Assembly: GCA_947487325.1 (NCBI GenBank)
Contig: CANKWG010000034.1
Location: 1 to 14,219 of the forward strand
Direction: 5' to 3'
DNA from: Oxalobacteraceae bacterium
Lineage (GTDB): Bacteria > Pseudomonadota > Gammaproteobacteria > Burkholderiales > Burkholderiaceae_D
Length of the DNA stretch: 14,219 nt
A model generated the notes under the pieces. That model had not been told where the DNA came from, made no database searches, and saw only the letters and a list, made by a program, of their open reading frames with translations. Within the stretch, counting starts at the first letter, position 1. Every line of letters begins with the position of its first letter. Shown piece by piece: positions 5,727 to 12,404 of the stretch. The position numbers and the translations under genes were made by a program.

Positions 5727-6095
5727 ATGATTCAAACTGAAAGCCGGCTCGAAGTAGCCGACAACACTGGTGCACGCGAAGTGCTCTGCATCAAGGTGCT
5801 GGGTGGTTCAAAGCGCCGCTATGCAGGTATCGGCGACATTATCAAGGTCACCATCAAAGAAGCGCAGCCGCGTGGTCGCGTCAAAAAGGGTGAGATCTAT
5901 AACGCTGTCGTTGTGCGCACTGCCAAGGGCGTGCGTCGTCAGGATGGTTCGCTAGTGCGCTTCGATCGCAACGCGGCCGTGCTGTTAAATGCCAAGCTGG
6001 AGCCTATTGGCACACGTATTTTTGGACCGGTTACCCGTGAACTGCGCACAGAGCGCTTCATGAAGATCGTGTCTCTTGCGCCCGAAGTTTTGTAA
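5727..6095 (+). CDS. rplN: 50S ribosomal protein L14 (uL14)
   Basis: L14 lies at the 50S interface, forming an intersubunit bridge and the binding site of the silencing factor RsfS. The 122-residue product starts MIQTESRLEVADNTGAREV and contains CIKVLGGSKRRYAGIGD and the signature PRGRVKKGEIYNAVVVRT. Length is exactly that of the family. The frame is open upstream to 5676, but the added residues are not L14-like and ATG 5727 gives the canonical N-terminus; the GGGAAAGA at 5713-5720 is the likely binding site. First gene of the spc-type cluster, after a long leader. Confidence 0.98.
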   Translation: MIQTESRLEVADNTGAREVLCIKVLGGSKRRYAGIGDIIKVTIKEAQPRGRVKKGEIYNAVVVRTAKGVRRQDGSLVRFDRNAAVLLNAKLEPIGTRIFGPVTRELRTERFMKIVSLAPEVL

Positions 6096-6104
6096 GGAGT
6101 CGCC

Positions 6105-6419
6105 ATGGATAAGATTCGTACAAAAGACGAAGTCATCGTTTTGACCGGAAAAGACAAAGGCAAGCGCGGCGTGGTCACGCAGCGCGTTGATGCCAATCAT
6201 CTCGTCGTTGATGGCATTAATGTTGCTAAAAAGGCAGTTAAGCCTAACCCAATGACAGGCGCAACTGGCGGCATCGTCGACAAGCTGATGCCAATTCATA
6301 TTTCTAATGTCGCGTTGTTCAATGCAGCAACCGGCAAGGCAGATCGTGTGGGTATCAAGACGGTGGACGGTAACAAAGTCCGCGTCTACAAATCCACTGG
6401 CGAAGTCGTGAAGGTGTAA
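6105..6419 (+). CDS. rplX: 50S ribosomal protein L24 (uL24)
   Basis: L24 is an assembly-initiator protein of the 50S subunit, located near the tunnel exit. The 104-residue product has a KOW motif, DEVIVLTGKDKGKRGVV (residues 8-24), and the conserved NPMTGATGGIVDKLMPIHISNV stretch is recognisable at its core (GGIVDKLMPIHISNV). AAGGAG lies ahead of the ATG with 5-9 base spacing. It follows rplN by 9 bases and precedes rplE by 4 bases, in the usual spc order. Confidence 0.97.
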   Translation: MDKIRTKDEVIVLTGKDKGKRGVVTQRVDANHLVVDGINVAKKAVKPNPMTGATGGIVDKLMPIHISNVALFNAATGKADRVGIKTVDGNKVRVYKSTGEVVKV

Positions 6420-6423
6420 TCAA

Positions 6424-6963
6424 ATGGCCCGTCTACAACAACACTACAAAGAAAAAGTCGTCGCTGACCTGACAGCCAAGTTTGGCTATAAGTCAGTGAT
6501 GGAGGTGCCCCGTCTGACCAAGATCACGCTGAATATGGGTCTGTCAGAGGCTGTCGCTGACAAGAAAATTATTGAGCATGCCGTCGGTGATCTGACAAAA
6601 ATCGCTGGTCAAAAGCCAGTGGTCACCAAGGCTCGCAAGGCGATTGCAGGCTTCAAGATTCGTGAAGGCTACCCGATCGGATGCATGGTCACACTTCGCG
6701 GTGCGCGCATGTATGAATTTCTGGATCGCCTCGTGACTATCGCTTTTCCTCGCGTTCGCGACTTCCGCGGTGTGTCAGGCAAAGCGTTTGATGGTCGCGG
6801 TAACTACAACATTGGGGTGAAAGAGCAGATCATTTTCCCCGAGATCGAGTACGACAAGATCGACGCGCTGCGTGGTATGAACATCAGCATTACCACGACA
6901 GCAAAGAGTGACGATGAAGCAAAAGCGCTTCTCGCCGCATTCAAATTCCCGTTCAGAAACTGA
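6424..6963 (+). CDS. rplE: 50S ribosomal protein L5 (uL5)
   Basis: L5 binds 5S rRNA and contacts P-site tRNA and S13 across the subunit interface. The 179-residue product (same length as E. coli L5) has VPRLTKITLNMGLSEA, GQKPVVTKARKAIAGFKIR, the RDFRGVSGKAFDGRGNYNIG segment and EQIIFPEIEYDKID. AAGGTG at 6411-6416, inside the end of rplX, is the ribosome binding site. In E. coli S8 represses the spc operon by binding the mRNA at the rplE start; I could not identify a matching structure here. Confidence 0.98.
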   Translation: MARLQQHYKEKVVADLTAKFGYKSVMEVPRLTKITLNMGLSEAVADKKIIEHAVGDLTKIAGQKPVVTKARKAIAGFKIREGYPIGCMVTLRGARMYEFLDRLVTIAFPRVRDFRGVSGKAFDGRGNYNIGVKEQIIFPEIEYDKIDALRGMNISITTTAKSDDEAKALLAAFKFPFRN

Positions 6964-6970
6964 GGCTGCC

Positions 6971-7276
6971 ATGGCAAAACTGGCACTGATTAACCGCGAA
7001 CAGAAGCGCGCCGCACTGGTAAAGAAATACGCTGCCAAGCGCGCCGAATTGAAGGCCATTATCGACGATCAGTCGAAATCGGAAGAAGAGCGTTACGACG
7101 CGCGTCTGAAGTTGCAGTCGCTGCCGCGTAACTCTGCGCCGAACCGTCAGCGCAATCGTTGCGCACTGACAGGTCGTCCGCGTGGCACATTCCGCAAATT
7201 CGGTCTGGGTCGCACCAAGCTCCGTGAAATCGCCATGCGTGGCGAGATTCCGGGTATGACTAAAGCCAGCTGGTAA
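6971..7276 (+). CDS. rpsN: 30S ribosomal protein S14 (uS14), zinc-free form
   Basis: S14 completes the 30S head. The 101-residue product starts MAKLALINREQKRAALVKK and ends with the signature RPRGTFRKFGLGRTKLREIAMRGEIPGMTKASW (only fragments such as LGRTKLREIAMRGEIPG need be noted). It has a single Cys in RNRCALTGRPRG and lacks the CxxC pairs of the short zinc-binding form, so it is the long C-minus paralogue. The frame is open upstream into rplE, but the family N-terminus and GAGG (6962-6965) fix ATG 6971. The gap to rplE is 7 bases. Confidence 0.98.
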   Translation: MAKLALINREQKRAALVKKYAAKRAELKAIIDDQSKSEEERYDARLKLQSLPRNSAPNRQRNRCALTGRPRGTFRKFGLGRTKLREIAMRGEIPGMTKASW

Positions 7277-7290
7277 TAGGAGAATAAGCG

Positions 7291-7686
7291 ATGAGTATGA
7301 GCGATCCTATCGCCGATCTGCTAACGCGTATCCGTAACGCGCAGAGCGTCAACAAAACAAACGTGGCCATGCCTTCATCAAAACTCAAGGTGGCGATCGC
7401 CCGAGTGTTGAAGGAAGAGGGCTACATCGAAGATTTTGCGGTTGCAGATCAGAGCGGTAAGCCTGAACTGCGCATCGAGCTGAAATACTACGCAGGTCGC
7501 CCGGTCATCGAGCGTATCGAGCGTGTATCTCGCCCGGGGCTGCGTATCTATCGTGGCAAGAGTGAGATCCCTACCGTGATGAACGGCCTGGGTGTCGCCA
7601 TTGTGTCCACACCCAAGGGTGTGATGACCGATCGCAAGGCGCGCGCAACCGGTACCGGTGGCGAGATCCTTTGCTACGTGGCCTAA
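7291..7686 (+). CDS. rpsH: 30S ribosomal protein S8 (uS8)
   Basis: S8 binds the central domain of 16S rRNA early in 30S assembly and is the spc-operon repressor in E. coli. The 131-residue product reads MSMSDPIADLLTRIRNAQ at the start and ends STPKGVMTDRKARATGTGGEILCYVA, the C-terminal RNA-binding signature. Two in-frame ATGs exist (7291 and 7297); AGGAG (7278-7282) is 8 bases before 7291 and betaproteobacterial relatives begin MSMSDP, so 7291 is used. It lies 14 bases after rpsN. Confidence 0.98.
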   Translation: MSMSDPIADLLTRIRNAQSVNKTNVAMPSSKLKVAIARVLKEEGYIEDFAVADQSGKPELRIELKYYAGRPVIERIERVSRPGLRIYRGKSEIPTVMNGLGVAIVSTPKGVMTDRKARATGTGGEILCYVA

Positions 7687-7698
7687 GGGGGAAGTGAT

Positions 7699-8232
7699 AT
7701 GTCTCGTGTAGGAAAAATGCCAATCGCTTTGCCCAAAGACGTCGAAGTGACGATTACGGCAGAGAAGATCTCTATCAAAGGTCCTCAGGGTACGCTGTCA
7801 TTGCCCTTGACTGGGCAGGTGGTGATCAAGAATGACAACGGAACGTTAAACCTGACGCCGGCCGATGAAAGTCGTGAAGCCAATGCGATGTCGGGCACTG
7901 TCCGTGCGCTGGTCAATAACATGGTCAATGGCGTTACCAAGGGTTTTGAAAAGAAGCTGTCGCTGGTCGGTGTGGGTTTCAAGGCCCAAGCCCAAGGCGA
8001 CAAGCTGAATCTGGCGCTGGGATTTTCGCACCCTATCGTTCACGCGATGCCAGCCGGTGTGAAGTGCGAAACACCAACGCAAACTGAAATCATCATCAAG
8101 GGTATCGACCGCCAAAAGGTGGGTCAGGTTGCTGCCGAAGTGCGCGCCTACCGCAGCCCTGAGCCTTACAAAGGCAAAGGCGTCCGCTATGTGGACGAGG
8201 TTGTGGTGATCAAAGAAACCAAGAAGAAGTAA
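7699..8232 (+). CDS. rplF: 50S ribosomal protein L6 (uL6)
   Basis: L6 binds 23S rRNA helix 97 near the sarcin-ricin loop and is needed for factor binding. The 177-residue product (same length as E. coli) starts MSRVGKMPIALPKDVEVTI and consists of two related domains; the C-terminal one contains IKGIDRQKVGQVAAEVRAYR and PEPYKGKGVRYVDE, the bacterial L6 signature. AAGGGGGAAG precedes the ATG. It is flanked by rpsH (12-base gap) and rplR (9-base gap). Confidence 0.98.
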   Translation: MSRVGKMPIALPKDVEVTITAEKISIKGPQGTLSLPLTGQVVIKNDNGTLNLTPADESREANAMSGTVRALVNNMVNGVTKGFEKKLSLVGVGFKAQAQGDKLNLALGFSHPIVHAMPAGVKCETPTQTEIIIKGIDRQKVGQVAAEVRAYRSPEPYKGKGVRYVDEVVVIKETKKK

Positions 8233-8241
8233 GGGTTGACC

Positions 8242-8604
8242 ATGGACAAGAAAGCATCTCGCCTGCGCCGTGCACGCCAAACGCGTGCCAAGATCGCAGA
8301 GCTCAAGGTAAATCGCCTTGCCGTGCATCGCACCAACATGCACATTTACGCGACGATCATCAGCCCCGACGCCAAGATTCTTGCGAGTGCATCAACCGCC
8401 GAGGCGGAAGTTCGCAAAGAGCTTGCAGGTCAGTCAGGCAAAGGCGGCAACGCCGCTGCAGCTGCCCTGGTCGGCAAGCGTGTCGCAGAGAAGGCATTGA
8501 AGGCGGGTATCGCTGAAGTCGCATTCGATCGCTCCGGTTTCCGCTATCACGGTCGGGTCAAAGCAGTTGCGGAAGCAGCTCGCGAAGCCGGTCTGAAGTT
8601 CTAA
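8242..8604 (+). CDS. rplR: 50S ribosomal protein L18 (uL18)
   Basis: L18 binds 5S rRNA together with L5 and anchors it in the central protuberance. From ATG 8242 the product is 120 residues: a basic N-terminal tail MDKKASRLRRARQTRAKI, then the conserved HRTNMHIYA and a C-terminal FDRSGFRYHGRVKAVAEAAR. A TTG at 8236 would add two residues, but AAGGG (8231-8235) is 6 bases from ATG 8242, so the ATG is chosen. Length matches the family (117-120). Confidence 0.97.
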   Translation: MDKKASRLRRARQTRAKIAELKVNRLAVHRTNMHIYATIISPDAKILASASTAEAEVRKELAGQSGKGGNAAAAALVGKRVAEKALKAGIAEVAFDRSGFRYHGRVKAVAEAAREAGLKF

Positions 8605-8616
8605 GGAATAGTCATC

Positions 8617-9135
8617 ATGGCAAAAATGCAACAAAAAATGCAAAGCGAGAAGCCCGACGACGGCATGCGCGAAAAAATGATCGCGGTCAATCGCGTCACC
8701 AAGGTGGTGAAGGGTGGCCGGATCATGGGTTTCGCTGCACTGGCAGTGGTCGGTGATGGCGATGGTCGCATCGGCATGGGCAAGGGCAAATCGAAAGAGG
8801 TGCCGGTCGCTGTACAAAAAGCGATGGAAGAAGCTCGCCGCAAGATGATCAAAGTATCTCTTAAAAATGGCACGCTGCATCACACGGTGCATGGCCGCCA
8901 CGGCGCGTCATCCGTGATGATGATCCCTGCGAAAGATGGTACAGGTGTGATCGCTGGTGGTCCGATGCGCGCGATTTTTGAAGTCATGGGCGTGACGAAC
9001 GTTGTCGCGAAATCCAATGGCTCAACCAATCCCTACAACATGGTTCGTGCAACATTGAATGGCCTTGCCAAAATGAGCACACCATCCGAAATTGCTGCAA
9101 AACGCGGCAAGACGGTTGAGGAAATCCTGAGCTAA
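8617..9135 (+). CDS. rpsE: 30S ribosomal protein S5 (uS5)
   Basis: S5 lies at the mRNA entry site and affects decoding accuracy; its N-terminal loop is the site of spectinomycin-resistance changes. The 172-residue product has the loop RVTKVVKGGRIMGFAALAVV (residues 26-45), unaltered by eye, the dsRNA-binding-like domain GDGRIGMGKGKSKEVPVAVQ, and the C-terminal GVTNVVAKSNGSTNPYNMV. ATG 8617 has AAGGA 8 bases upstream; a second in-frame ATG at 8626 is less well placed. It is a few residues longer than E. coli S5 (167). Located between rplR and rpmD as usual. Confidence 0.98.
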   Translation: MAKMQQKMQSEKPDDGMREKMIAVNRVTKVVKGGRIMGFAALAVVGDGDGRIGMGKGKSKEVPVAVQKAMEEARRKMIKVSLKNGTLHHTVHGRHGASSVMMIPAKDGTGVIAGGPMRAIFEVMGVTNVVAKSNGSTNPYNMVRATLNGLAKMSTPSEIAAKRGKTVEEILS

Positions 9136-9145
9136 GGTGATCAAA

Positions 9146-9325
9146 ATGGCAAATACAATCAAAGTCAAACTGGTCAAGGGTCTCATCGGAACGCGCGAGT
9201 CACACCGTGCGACCGTTCGTGGTCTGGGCTTGCGCCGTGTGAATTCCGTTTCGGAGCTCGAAGACACGCCAGCGGTCCGCGGCATGATCAACAAAGTATC
9301 GTATCTCGTGAAAGTGGTGGCGTAA
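9146..9325 (+). CDS. rpmD: 50S ribosomal protein L30 (uL30)
   Basis: L30 is a small 23S rRNA-binding protein of the 50S subunit. The product is 59 residues, as in E. coli: MANTIKVKLVKGLIGTRESH, then the signature RATVRGLGLRRVNSVSELED and VRGMINKVSYLVKVV. The frame could start at GTG 9137, but that GTG is part of the ribosome binding site AAGGTG (9134-9139), and ATG 9146 gives the family N-terminus. It begins 10 bases after rpsE and is followed 24 bases later by rplO. Confidence 0.97.
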   Translation: MANTIKVKLVKGLIGTRESHRATVRGLGLRRVNSVSELEDTPAVRGMINKVSYLVKVVA

Positions 9326-9349
9326 GCGTCGCTTGCGAACGGAGCAAAT

Positions 9350-9781
9350 ATGGAACTGAACACTATTCAACCTGCAGCCGGTGCCAAGCACGCAAAGCGT
9401 CGTGTGGGCCGCGGTATCGGATCCGGTCTGGGCAAAACCGCCGGTCGTGGTCACAAGGGCCAGAAGTCCCGCTCAGGTGGCTTCCACAAAGTTGGTTTTG
9501 AAGGCGGTCAGATGCCATTGCAGCGTCGTCTGCCAAAGCGCGGCTTCAAATCGCAATCCAAACCATTCAAGGCCGAAGTTCGTTTGTCCGATCTGGCGAA
9601 GCTGCCAGTCGCCGACATTGATCTCTTGGCACTGAAGCAGGCTGGATTGATTTCCGAGCTCGCACGTGTCGTGCGTGTGATCAAGGCAGGCGAGTTGTCG
9701 AAGAAGGTTACGCTCAAAGGCGTGATCGCGACCAAAGGTGCCAAGGCAGCCATCGAGGCTGCTGGCGGTTCGGTCGAGTAA
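9350..9781 (+). CDS. rplO: 50S ribosomal protein L15 (uL15)
   Basis: L15 is a late-assembly 50S protein with a long unstructured N-terminal half that threads through 23S rRNA. The 143-residue product starts MELNTIQPAAGAKHAKRRVG, has the Gly-rich basic stretch GRGIGSGLGKTAGRGHKGQ and GFEGGQMPLQRRLPKRGF, and a folded C-terminal half ending KAAIEAAGGSVE. CGGAG precedes the ATG by about 7 bases. It is directly upstream of secY (21-base gap), the conserved order. Confidence 0.98.
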   Translation: MELNTIQPAAGAKHAKRRVGRGIGSGLGKTAGRGHKGQKSRSGGFHKVGFEGGQMPLQRRLPKRGFKSQSKPFKAEVRLSDLAKLPVADIDLLALKQAGLISELARVVRVIKAGELSKKVTLKGVIATKGAKAAIEAAGGSVE

Positions 9782-9802
9782 GCAAGGCCTGACAGGAATA
9801 AC

Positions 9803-11134
9803 GTGGCAACTTCACCAAAACTAGCGAAAAGCGCAGCAAGCGGATTCCCTTGGGGACGCTTGTGGTTTTTGCTGGCCGCATTGGTGGTGTTTAGGACGGG
9901 TGCGCACATTCCGGTGCCGGGCATCGACCCTGTGCAACTCGCCACATTGTTCAACCAGAACCGCGGTGGCATTCTGGGTATGTTCAATATGTTCTCGGGT
10001 GGCGCGTTATCGCGTTTTACAATTTTTGCATTGGGCATCATGCCGTACATTTCGGCATCGATCATCATGCAGCTTTTGTCGGTTGTGTCGCCCCAGCTGG
10101 AAGCACTGAAAAAAGAAGGCGAGTCGGGTCGTCGCAAGATTACGCAGTACACTCGGTATGGCACGCTGGTGTTAGCCACCTTCCAAGCGTTGGGCATCGC
10201 GATTGCGCTCGAATCACAGGCTGGCCTCGTGATCGACCCGGGTCTGGCATTTCGTTTTACCACCGTGGTGACGTTGGTCACGGGTACGATGTTCCTGATG
10301 TGGCTTGGCGAGCAGATCACTGAACGCGGTTTAGGTAACGGTATTTCCATCATTATTTTTGCCGGCATCGCAGCTGGTTTGCCAAGCGCGCTGGGTGGAT
10401 TGTTCGAACTCGTTCGCACGGGTTCAATGAATGCATTGACAGCGATTTTGATTTGCTTGGTCGTCGCATTGGTGACTTACCTGGTTGTATTTATCGAACG
10501 AGGCCAGCGCAAGATTCTGGTCAACTATGCGAAGCGTCAGGTAGGTAACAAGATTTACGGAAGCCAGAGCAGCCATTTGCCGCTCAAGCTGAACATGGCC
10601 GGTGTCATTCCGCCCATCTTTGCATCTTCGATCATTTTGTTTCCGGCGACGATTACGAGCTGGTTCACGTCGGGAGAAACGGATAGCGGCGTAGTACGCT
10701 TCCTGAAGGATTTGGCTGCTTCGATGGCGCCGGGCGAACCGATTCATGCGTTGTTGTATGCCGCAGCGATTATTTTCTTTTGCTTTTTTTACACCGCGCT
10801 CGTGTTCAACAGCAAAGAAACAGCGGATAACTTGAAGAAAAGTGGTGCCTTTGTGCCGGGTATTCGGCCGGGTGAGCAAACAGCACGATATATCGATCGC
10901 ATCTTGACCAGGCTGACGCTTGCAGGTGCTGTCTACATCACGTTGATTTGCTTGTTGCCAGAATTTCTGATCGCGCGCTGGAATGTGCCGTTCTATTTTG
11001 GTGGCACTTCACTGTTGATCATCGTGGTTGTCACCATGGATTTTATGGCGCAGGTACAGAATTATGTGATGTCGCAGCAGTATGAATCTTTGCTGCGCAA
11101 GGCGAATTTTAAGGGCGGCATTGCGCCCCGTTGA
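9803..11134 (+). CDS. secY: Protein translocase channel subunit SecY (GTG start)
   Basis: SecY is the channel of the SecYEG translocon in the inner membrane. The 443-residue product has ten hydrophobic segments, roughly at residues 18-33, 74-93, 118-136, 150-168, 178-195, 211-231, 267-286, 316-334, 370-388 and 398-415. HIPVPGID (35-42), FNMFSGGALSRF in the plug region (61-72), and the cytoplasmic loop GIRPGEQTARYID (353-365) are all present; Arg355 matches E. coli Arg357, needed for SecA-driven transport. The start is GTG, read as MATSPKLAK, with AGGA 5 bases upstream; no ATG is nearby in frame. The next gene infA lies 22 bases on. Confidence 0.98.
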   Translation: MATSPKLAKSAASGFPWGRLWFLLAALVVFRTGAHIPVPGIDPVQLATLFNQNRGGILGMFNMFSGGALSRFTIFALGIMPYISASIIMQLLSVVSPQLEALKKEGESGRRKITQYTRYGTLVLATFQALGIAIALESQAGLVIDPGLAFRFTTVVTLVTGTMFLMWLGEQITERGLGNGISIIIFAGIAAGLPSALGGLFELVRTGSMNALTAILICLVVALVTYLVVFIERGQRKILVNYAKRQVGNKIYGSQSSHLPLKLNMAGVIPPIFASSIILFPATITSWFTSGETDSGVVRFLKDLAASMAPGEPIHALLYAAAIIFFCFFYTALVFNSKETADNLKKSGAFVPGIRPGEQTARYIDRILTRLTLAGAVYITLICLLPEFLIARWNVPFYFGGTSLLIIVVVTMDFMAQVQNYVMSQQYESLLRKANFKGGIAPR

Positions 11135-11156
11135 TTGAGAGGAATAAGCACTTTAT

Positions 11157-11375
11157 ATGTCCAAAGATGACGTGATTCAGATGCAAGGCGAGATTCTGGA
11201 GAATCTCCCGAATGCGACCTTCAGGGTCAAGCTGGAAAACGGACATGTGGTTCTGGGACATATTTCGGGAAAAATGCGGATGAACTACATCCGAATTCTC
11301 CCGGGCGACAAGGTTACGGTGGAACTGACACCGTATGATTTAAGCAGGGCGCGGATTGTGTTCCGCACGAAATAA
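11157..11375 (+). CDS. infA: Translation initiation factor IF-1
   Basis: IF1 is a single OB-fold protein that binds the 30S A site with IF2 and IF3 during initiation. The 72-residue product has exactly the family length: MSKDDVIQMQGEILENLPNA, then FRVKLENGHVVLGHISGKMR and PGDKVTVELTPYDLSRARIV. Placement between secY and rpmJ is typical of betaproteobacteria and Gram-positives and not of enterobacteria, where infA is elsewhere. The nearest Shine-Dalgarno (AGAGGA, 11138-11143) is about 13 bases from the ATG, longer than the 5-10 seen in neighbouring genes, so initiation may be weaker or structure-dependent. Confidence 0.97.
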   Translation: MSKDDVIQMQGEILENLPNATFRVKLENGHVVLGHISGKMRMNYIRILPGDKVTVELTPYDLSRARIVFRTK

Positions 11376-11412
11376 CTAGCGTAATTAAAAGACGGAAAGA
11401 AAGAGGGCTACC

Positions 11413-11526
11413 ATGAAAGTGCTCGCATCAGTAAAGCGGATTTGCCGCAACTGTAAAATCATCAAGCGCAAAGGCGTAGTTCGCGTCATTTGTACCGAGC
11501 CGCGCCACAAGCAGCGCCAGGGTTAA
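11413..11526 (+). CDS. rpmJ: 50S ribosomal protein L36 (bL36), zinc-binding form
   Basis: L36 is the smallest 50S protein and stabilises 23S rRNA junctions. The 37-residue product begins MKVLASVKRICRNCKIIKRK and ends VICTEPRHKQRQG. Cys11, Cys14, Cys27 and His32 form the zinc ribbon, so this is the C-plus form; the zinc-free paralogue, if any, lies outside the window. AGAGGG (11402-11407) precedes ATG by 5 bases. It sits between infA (37-base gap) and rpsM (27-base gap). Confidence 0.97.
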   Translation: MKVLASVKRICRNCKIIKRKGVVRVICTEPRHKQRQG

Positions 11527-11530
11527 TTAA

Positions 11531-11552
11531 CGTTATTTATTGAGGAATAACG
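11531..11552 (+). promoter_or_regulatory. Hairpin presenting the rpsM ribosome binding site
   Basis: CGTTATT (11531-11537) and AATAACG (11546-11552) are perfect 7-bp inverted repeats; the 8-base loop TATTGAGG carries the Shine-Dalgarno GAGG (11542-11545). The right arm ends one base before the rpsM ATG at 11554. The stem is AT-rich and would be only moderately stable. Its placement suggests possible control of rpsM translation; this is inference. Confidence 0.45.
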
Positions 11553-11553
11553 A

Positions 11554-11919
11554 ATGGCACGTATTGCAGGGGTCAATATCCCCAACCACCAGCACACCGT
11601 GATCGGCTTGACGGCGATCTATGGCATCGGACGTCCACGCGCAGAGCAAATCTGCACGGTTACAGGCGTACCGACCAATAAAAAAGTCAAAGATCTTGAC
11701 GACAACGAGCTAGAAAAGCTGCGCGATGAGATTGGTAAATTCATCGTCGAGGGCGATCTACGTCGTGAATTGTCGATGAACATCAAGCGTTTGATGGATC
11801 TCGGCTGCTATCGCGGTATGCGGCATCGCAAAGGTTTGCCATGTCGTGGACAGCGCACCCGAACCAACGCACGTACCCGTAAGGGTCCGCGCAAAGCCGC
11901 GCAATCGCTGAAGAAGTAA
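11554..11919 (+). CDS. rpsM: 30S ribosomal protein S13 (uS13)
   Basis: S13 is a 30S head protein that bridges to L5 in the 50S subunit; its C-terminal tail contacts P-site tRNA. The 121-residue product starts MARIAGVNIPNHQHTVIGLT, has the helix-hairpin-helix-like IYGIGRPRAEQIC, the signature LMDLGCYRGMRHRKGLP and the basic tail RGQRTRTNARTRKGPR. ATG 11554 is preceded by GAGG with 8 bases between. E. coli places the S4-binding pseudoknot regulating the alpha operon upstream of this gene; the 27-base gap here is too short for that structure. Confidence 0.98.
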   Translation: MARIAGVNIPNHQHTVIGLTAIYGIGRPRAEQICTVTGVPTNKKVKDLDDNELEKLRDEIGKFIVEGDLRRELSMNIKRLMDLGCYRGMRHRKGLPCRGQRTRTNARTRKGPRKAAQSLKK

Positions 11920-11946
11920 TCCTGTAGCGGATTCAAGGAAACCACC

Positions 11947-12351
11947 ATGGCAAAATCACCGAACAACGCCGCATCAGCGCGCGTTCGTAAGAAAGTTAAA
12001 AAGAACGTTGCTGAAGGCATTGCGCACATTCACGCATCGTTTAACAACACGATTATCACGATCACTGATCGACAGGGCAATGCGTTGTCCTGGGCGACTT
12101 CAGGTGGCGCTGGTTTTAAAGGCTCACGTAAGTCCACGCCGTTCGCAGCTCAGGTTGCTGCCGAAGCCGCTGGCAAAGTCGCTGTTGAATGTGGTGTCAA
12201 GAATCTTGAGGTGCGTATCAAGGGACCCGGTCCCGGTCGTGAGTCGGCTGTTCGCGCGCTGAACAACTTGGGCATCAAGATTACTCAAATTCAGGATGTG
12301 ACACCGGTGCCACATAATGGATGCCGTCCGCCTAAGCGTCGTCGTATCTAA
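11947..12351 (+). CDS. rpsK: 30S ribosomal protein S11 (uS11)
   Basis: S11 forms part of the 30S platform and the mRNA exit (Shine-Dalgarno) cleft with S7. The 134-residue product has a basic N-terminal extension, the core GIAHIHASFNNTIITITDRQ and GNALSWATSGGAGFKGSRK, and the signature VRIKGPGPGRESAVRAL with the end HNGCRPPKRRRI. AAGGA stands 8-9 bases before the ATG. It is the last gene before a strong terminator, which is unusual for the alpha operon as known from E. coli. Confidence 0.98.
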   Translation: MAKSPNNAASARVRKKVKKNVAEGIAHIHASFNNTIITITDRQGNALSWATSGGAGFKGSRKSTPFAAQVAAEAAGKVAVECGVKNLEVRIKGPGPGRESAVRALNNLGIKITQIQDVTPVPHNGCRPPKRRRI

Positions 12352-12377
12352 TTGTTGTTCTAGTAGTACCCGAAGGT

Positions 12378-12404
12378 AACCCGCCGACATCGGCGGGTTT
12401 TGTT
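12378..12404 (+). terminator. Rho-independent terminator between rpsK and rpsD
   Basis: A perfect 9-bp GC-rich stem, AACCCGCCG (12378-12386) with CGGCGGGTT (12391-12399), has a 4-base ACAT loop and runs straight into TTTTGTT (12398-12404). This is a textbook intrinsic terminator, placed 26 bases after the rpsK stop and 90 bases before rpsD. It would stop or greatly reduce transcription of rpsD-rpoA from upstream promoters, unless antitermination or read-through operates. Confidence 0.88.

Noticed and set aside
5531..5728. A 65-codon minus-strand open frame covering the rpsQ-rplN gap
   Set aside because: It has no recognisable sequence and no upstream ribosome binding site, and its territory is better explained as promoter and leader of rplN.
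6405..6470. E. coli-type S8 repressor site at the rplX-rplE junction
   Set aside because: I looked for a stem including the rplE start but could not find convincing pairing, so no regulatory site is called.
6908..6970. N-terminal extension of S14 reaching into rplE
   Set aside because: The frame is open but the residues do not belong to S14, and ATG 6971 has the expected start and a ribosome binding site.
9508..10419. A 303-codon minus-strand open frame opposite rplO and secY
   Set aside because: It mirrors the codon structure of the sense genes and has no domain-like features; overlapping antisense genes of this size are not credible here.
11340..11412. Possible promoter with TAATTA in the infA-rpmJ gap
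   Set aside because: No -35-like hexamer is found at 16-18 bases upstream, and the gap is only 37 bases, fitting simple co-transcription.
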